From Methylophilaceae bacterium LSUCC0717 (GTDB taxonomy: Bacteria; Pseudomonadota; Gammaproteobacteria; Burkholderiales; Methylophilaceae), in NCBI GenBank assembly GCA_024919195.1, contig CP103436.1:1-64000 (forward strand): a stretch of DNA of 64,000 bases, read 5' to 3'. Made by a program: the position numbers and the translations under genes. Numbering within the stretch: position 1 is the stretch's first letter; every line of letters starts with the position of its first letter. Below, piece after piece: positions 59,874 through 64,000 of the stretch. Under the pieces are notes generated by a model. It had not been told where the DNA came from. It was given only the letters and a program-made list of their open reading frames with translations, and did not search any database.

Positions 59874-62800
59874 ATGGATCCATATAAAAATACAGAAGAG
59901 TTTTTAAAAGCTGAATTAAAGAAGCGTATTCTTTTTATGGACGGTGCTATGGGTACGATGATCCAACAACACCAATTTGTTGAGGCAGATTACCGGGGTG
60001 AACGATTTAAATCTTTTGCGGCCCCAGAAGGCGAACGTGAATTATTCTTAAAAGGGAATAATGAACTCCTCAGTATTACCCAGCCTGCTGTCATTCAAAA
60101 AATCCATGAGGATTACCTAGCCGCGGGCGCAGACATTATTGAGACCAATACATTTGGTGCAAATAGTGTGGCTCAGGAAGATTACTTCATGGCTAACCTT
60201 GTGAAAGAAATGAACATTGAGTCGGTTAAATTAGCAAAGGCAGCGGCAGAAAAATACTCAAGCGAAGATAAACCGCGATTTGTGGCTGGCGCCATCGGAC
60301 CAACCCCCAAAACGGCTTCCATATCCCCAGACGTGAATGACCCGGGCGCCAGAAATATCACCTTCGATCAGTTATTTGATTCCTACGCTGAACAGGCGGA
60401 GGCCCTCATATCCAACGGAGCCGACATTATTCTGATTGAAACGGTCTTTGATACCCTGAACTGTAAAGCAGCCATTGCTGCGGTGCAATCTACATTTGAT
60501 CAATTAGGAAAAACTCTTCCGATTATGATTTCTGGGACGGTCACTGACGCTTCAGGGCGAATTTTATCAGGCCAGACTGTGACAGCATTTTGGAACTCGA
60601 TTCGTCATGCGAAACCTTTGACCATTGGATTAAACTGCGCCCTAGGGGCAGCACTCATGAGACCGTATGCTGAAGAATTGTCTAACATTGCCGATACCTT
60701 TGTGTGCATTTATCCAAATGCGGGATTACCTAATCCAATGTCAGATACCGGGTTTGACGAAAAACCAGAAGATACCTCTACCTTATTAAAGGAATTTGCT
60801 GAGAGCGGTTTTGTGAACGTGGCAGGTGGTTGCTGTGGCACAACACCGGAGCATATTGCTGCGATTACTCGATCCCTCAAAGATATTCCGCCAAGAACAT
60901 TACCAACGATTGCAAAAAAAATGCGCTTATCAGGGCTGGAGCCGATGATTATTGGCGACGATGATTTATTTGTGAACGTTGGTGAGCGAACTAATGTGAC
61001 TGGATCACGAGTTTTTGCCAAGTTAATCATTGATGAAAATTATGAGGAGGCCGTCAGTGTAGCAAGGCAGCAGGTTGAAAATGGGGCTCAGATCATCGAT
61101 ATTAATATGGATGAGGGCATGCTAGATGCCGAGAAGGCGATGACGACATTCCTTAATTTGATTGCCTCTGAGCCTGATATTTCTAGGGTGCCGATTATGA
61201 TTGATTCTTCAAAATGGTCAGTCATTGAGGCTGGTCTAAAATGCATCCAAGGCAAGCCGATAGTTAATTCGATCTCATTAAAAGAGGGTGAAGAGAGTTT
61301 CATCCATCAAGCTAAATTGTGTATGCAGTATGGCGCAGCAGTGATTGTCATGGCTTTTGATGAACAAGGACAAGCGGATACTTATCAGAGAAAAATTGAA
61401 ATTTGTGAGCGTGCCTACAACATATTAAAAGACACGGTTGGTTTCCCGGTCGAAGATATCATTTTTGATCCCAATATTTTTGCCATCGCAACAGGCATTG
61501 CAGAGCACAACAATTATGCGGTCGACTTTATCAATGCGACCAAGTGGATTAAGGACAATCTTCCTCATGCAAAAATTTCTGGTGGGGTATCCAATGTTAG
61601 TTTCAGTTTTAGAGGGAATGAGGCTGCAAGGGAGGCCATCCACACCGTATTTTTAAATCATGCCATAAAGAATGGAATGACCATGGGTATTGTCAATGCC
61701 GGCATGATTGGGGTGATTGATGATCTAACGGAAGATTTAAAAGAGGTCGTTGAGGATGTGGTCCTAAATCGCCGTGAGGATGCTACCGATCGCATGATTG
61801 AAATTGCTGGTTCTCTGCAAGGAAAGAAAAAAGAAAAAGACACCAATGAGTGGCGAGGTTCTGATACTCAGCCTGTGTCTGTTGAGAAAAAAATCGAGTA
61901 CGCCCTCATTCACGGCATCACCAATTACATTGAGGAAGACACAGAAACAGCACGTTTACAGATCATGGAAAGTGGTGGTCGTCCTATCAATGTGATCGAA
62001 GGCCCCCTAATGGACGGCATGAATGTGGTGGGTGATTTGTTTGCTGAAGGAAAAATGTTTTTACCTCAGGTGGTTAAATCAGCCAGGGTTATGAAACAGG
62101 CGGTGGCTCACTTGATTCCATTCATTGAAAAAGAAAAAGAAGAAGAAGAAGCCAGGACAGGAAAAAAATCTAAACCAAAAGGCAAAATGCTCATCGCGAC
62201 CGTTAAGGGCGATGTCCACGACATAGGAAAAAATATTGTTTCTGTCGTGCTCCAATGTAATAACTTTGAAGTGGTGAACATGGGCGTGATGGTTCCTTGC
62301 GCTGAAATTTTAAATAAGGCGAAAGAGGAAAATGTCGATATCATTGGGCTATCTGGGTTAATCACTCCCTCCTTAGAAGAGATGGCTCATGTTGCCAGTG
62401 AGATGCAAAGAGATCCCTATTTCAGGTCGGTAAAAATGCCACTTTTAATAGGTGGGGCGACCACGTCAAGAGCTCATACAGCGGTCAAGATTTCACCTAA
62501 TTATGAGGGCCCGGTTGTGCATGTGGCGGATGCATCTCGATCCGTGTCTGTGATGCAGTCGTTATTATCACCAGACACTAAGGTCGACTATATCGAGAAA
62601 CTAAAAGCAGATTATGAAAAAGTCCGTCAGCTTCATGGGCAAAAAAAAGGGGTGAAATACATTAGCTTAAAAACTGCTAGAGAAAATAAATTATCTTTAA
62701 ATTTCAATCCAATCAAACCCAAGTTTATTGGAAGAAGAGTATTTAAAAATATTAATTTAAATGAATTGATTGATTTTATTGACTGGACTCCATTTTTTAA

Positions 62801-63623
62801 GACATGGGATCTGGCTGGAAGATACCCACAAATTTTACAAGATGAGGTGGTTGGTGATACCGCAAGTCAATTATTTAATGACGCTCAAACGATGCTGAAG
62901 AAAGTTATCAATGACAGAAAATTAAAAGCTCATGCGGTAGTAGGTTTTTGTAAGGCACATGCAATTGAGGATGATATTGCCATATTGGATGAGCAAGAAA
63001 ATTTACAATTTACCTTTCATACGTTAAGGCAACAATCAGAAAAACCAATTATTAGTGGTAAGCCCAAGCCAAACTTATCATTAAGTGATTTCATTGCCCC
63101 AAAAGAATCTCATATTGATGATTATATCGGCATGTTTGCAGTGACGGCTGGTGATGGCGGTGAATTTTATCTAAATCAATATGAAAAAAATAAAGATGAT
63201 TACAGCGGCATCATGTTCAAGGCATTGATGGACCGATTGGCAGAAGCTTGCGCAGAATATATGCACTTAAGAGTCAGACAAGATCTCTGGGGTTATGCAC
63301 AAAAAGAAAAATTATCCAATGAAGAACTGATTCAAGAAAAATATCTTGGAATAAGGCCGGCACCAGGATATCCTGCTTGCCCTGAGCATTCTGTGAAAGA
63401 AGATCTCTTTAAGTTTTTAAAGACCGATGAGATAGGAATGTCATTGACTGAAAATTACGCCATGATTCCAGCCTCCTCTGTTTCAGGATTTTATTTTGCT
63501 CATCCAGAATCTACCTATTTTAGTGTCGATAAGATTGATGAGGATCAGTTAAATGACTTTGCCAATCGATCCTCAATGGATGTGGATAATGCTCGACGGT
63601 TGCTATCTTCTAATATAAAGTAG
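59874..63623 (+). CDS. metH: Cobalamin-dependent methionine synthase MetH
   Basis: 1249 residues, full four-module enzyme. The homocysteine-binding barrel (1-330) begins [18 protein letters not shown] and has the zinc Cys pair in [11 protein letters not shown]. The pterin domain (about 360-640) has [13 protein letters not shown]. The cobalamin cap and Rossmann domain follow, with the lower-ligand His at about 782 in [12 protein letters not shown]. The reactivation domain (about 930-1249) ends with [14 protein letters not shown]. It uses methylcobalamin to methylate homocysteine. The start is 38 bases after ubiK. No B12 riboswitch is evident upstream. Confidence 0.97.
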   Translation: MDPYKNTEEFLKAELKKRILFMDGAMGTMIQQHQFVEADYRGERFKSFAAPEGERELFLKGNNELLSITQPAVIQKIHEDYLAAGADIIETNTFGANSVAQEDYFMANLVKEMNIESVKLAKAAAEKYSSEDKPRFVAGAIGPTPKTASISPDVNDPGARNITFDQLFDSYAEQAEALISNGADIILIETVFDTLNCKAAIAAVQSTFDQLGKTLPIMISGTVTDASGRILSGQTVTAFWNSIRHAKPLTIGLNCALGAALMRPYAEELSNIADTFVCIYPNAGLPNPMSDTGFDEKPEDTSTLLKEFAESGFVNVAGGCCGTTPEHIAAITRSLKDIPPRTLPTIAKKMRLSGLEPMIIGDDDLFVNVGERTNVTGSRVFAKLIIDENYEEAVSVARQQVENGAQIIDINMDEGMLDAEKAMTTFLNLIASEPDISRVPIMIDSSKWSVIEAGLKCIQGKPIVNSISLKEGEESFIHQAKLCMQYGAAVIVMAFDEQGQADTYQRKIEICERAYNILKDTVGFPVEDIIFDPNIFAIATGIAEHNNYAVDFINATKWIKDNLPHAKISGGVSNVSFSFRGNEAAREAIHTVFLNHAIKNGMTMGIVNAGMIGVIDDLTEDLKEVVEDVVLNRREDATDRMIEIAGSLQGKKKEKDTNEWRGSDTQPVSVEKKIEYALIHGITNYIEEDTETARLQIMESGGRPINVIEGPLMDGMNVVGDLFAEGKMFLPQVVKSARVMKQAVAHLIPFIEKEKEEEEARTGKKSKPKGKMLIATVKGDVHDIGKNIVSVVLQCNNFEVVNMGVMVPCAEILNKAKEENVDIIGLSGLITPSLEEMAHVASEMQRDPYFRSVKMPLLIGGATTSRAHTAVKISPNYEGPVVHVADASRSVSVMQSLLSPDTKVDYIEKLKADYEKVRQLHGQKKGVKYISLKTARENKLSLNFNPIKPKFIGRRVFKNINLNELIDFIDWTPFFKTWDLAGRYPQILQDEVVGDTASQLFNDAQTMLKKVINDRKLKAHAVVGFCKAHAIEDDIAILDEQENLQFTFHTLRQQSEKPIISGKPKPNLSLSDFIAPKESHIDDYIGMFAVTAGDGGEFYLNQYEKNKDDYSGIMFKALMDRLAEACAEYMHLRVRQDLWGYAQKEKLSNEELIQEKYLGIRPAPGYPACPEHSVKEDLFKFLKTDEIGMSLTENYAMIPASSVSGFYFAHPESTYFSVDKIDEDQLNDFANRSSMDVDNARRLLSSNIK

Positions 63624-63628
63624 TCTTT

Positions 63629-64000
63629 ATGCATATTCATGTGATTGGAATCTGCGGTACCTTTATGGCAGGCATGGCTTCTCTTGCAAAAGATTTAGGC
63701 CACACGGTTACTGGGTGCGATCAAAATGTTTACCCACCGATGTCTACCTTTTTAGAGTCAAAAGATATTCAGATTACTCCAGGGTTTGATGCGAACCAAG
63801 TAAATTTAAAACCTGATCTATTCATTGTGGGAAATGTTGTCTCAAGAGGCAATCCTTTGATGGAAGAAATTCTCAATCAAAATTTAAGGTACCAATCTGG
63901 ACCGCAGTGGTTATATGAAAACCTATTGCACGATAAATGGGTGATAGCCGTCTCTGGGACTCACGGAAAAACCACAACAACATCGATGATCAACTGGATC
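63629..64000 (+). CDS. mpl: UDP-MurNAc:tripeptide ligase Mpl (5' part)
   Basis: The first 124 codons of a gene cut by the window end. MHIHVIGICGTFMAGMASLAKDLGHTVTGCDQNVYPPM opens as in Mpl, with the N-terminal domain binding the UDP moiety. The ATP-binding signature GTHGKTTTTSM lies at about 110-120. Mpl re-uses the murein tripeptide L-Ala-gamma-D-Glu-meso-DAP by attaching it to UDP-MurNAc. It starts five bases after metH. Homologues of MurC share much of this region, but the N-terminus fits Mpl better. Confidence 0.85.
   Translation, partial: MHIHVIGICGTFMAGMASLAKDLGHTVTGCDQNVYPPMSTFLESKDIQITPGFDANQVNLKPDLFIVGNVVSRGNPLMEEILNQNLRYQSGPQWLYENLLHDKWVIAVSGTHGKTTTTSMINWI

Overview
The window reads as the replication-origin end of a small, AT-rich, tightly packed proteobacterial chromosome. 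It starts exactly at the dnaA start codon. Genes are mostly separated by 0-40 bases, many overlap by 1-30 bases, and no gap between genes exceeds about 225 bases. Gene content points to a streamlined aquatic betaproteobacterium of the Methylophilales (OM43 / Methylopumilus-like methylotrophs): a pqqA peptide gene, a Pseudomonas-type split B12-dependent ribonucleotide reductase, MetH, Mpl, class CIO cytochrome bd, glnK-amtB next to a TorF-like porin, and a glucosylglycerate osmolyte locus. The lineage is inferred from memory of protein families and was not tested by any search. No rRNA, tRNA, CRISPR, insertion sequence or prophage is visible.

Layout. 1-8.9 kb: dnaA, an oriC-like gap, dnaN, gyrB, oxyR, pntA1-pntA2-pntB and a small membrane protein, all on + and nearly gapless. 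8.9-15.1 kb (-): a cytochrome bd (CIO) operon with a hidden 30-residue third subunit, an SDR oxidoreductase, dsbA, a SPOR protein and argS. 15.1-27.6 kb (+): priA, then thiD-thiE-hemL, gltB-gltD and hemE; a small lipoprotein gene lies on - in between. 27.6-34.6 kb (-): glucosylglycerate synthesis and phosphorolysis genes (gpgP, gpgS, a GH13 phosphorylase), a radical SAM protein, an ActP-like symporter pair and a cytochrome b561. 34.7-44.3 kb: mixed housekeeping genes, including mutY, uppP, a thiC gene under a TPP riboswitch, tolC and waaA. 44.4-52.3 kb (+): nrdJa-nrdJb with paired NrdR boxes, a periplasmic protease, small unknowns, a dienelactone hydrolase, thiS-thiG, apaG and mltA. 52.4-56.7 kb (-): an isolated pqqA and a two-gene envelope operon (a TIM-barrel-like/WaaP-type kinase fusion plus an LtaS-type phosphotransferase). 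56.7-59.5 kb (-): a nitrogen operon (porin-glnK-amtB) behind a perfect sigma-54 promoter. 59.6-64 kb (+): ubiK, metH and the first part of mpl.

How it fits together. Redox and oxygen functions cluster near the origin: OxyR with a proton-pumping transhydrogenase, then the bd oxidase. Nitrogen assimilation appears as GltBD plus GlnK/AmtB with sigma-54 control. Thiamine synthesis is split over three loci, one of them riboswitch-controlled. Both deoxyribonucleotide synthesis and methionine synthesis here use cobalamin. The least explained parts are the kinase-fusion/LtaS-like operon, the orphan pqqA, and several leader hairpins.
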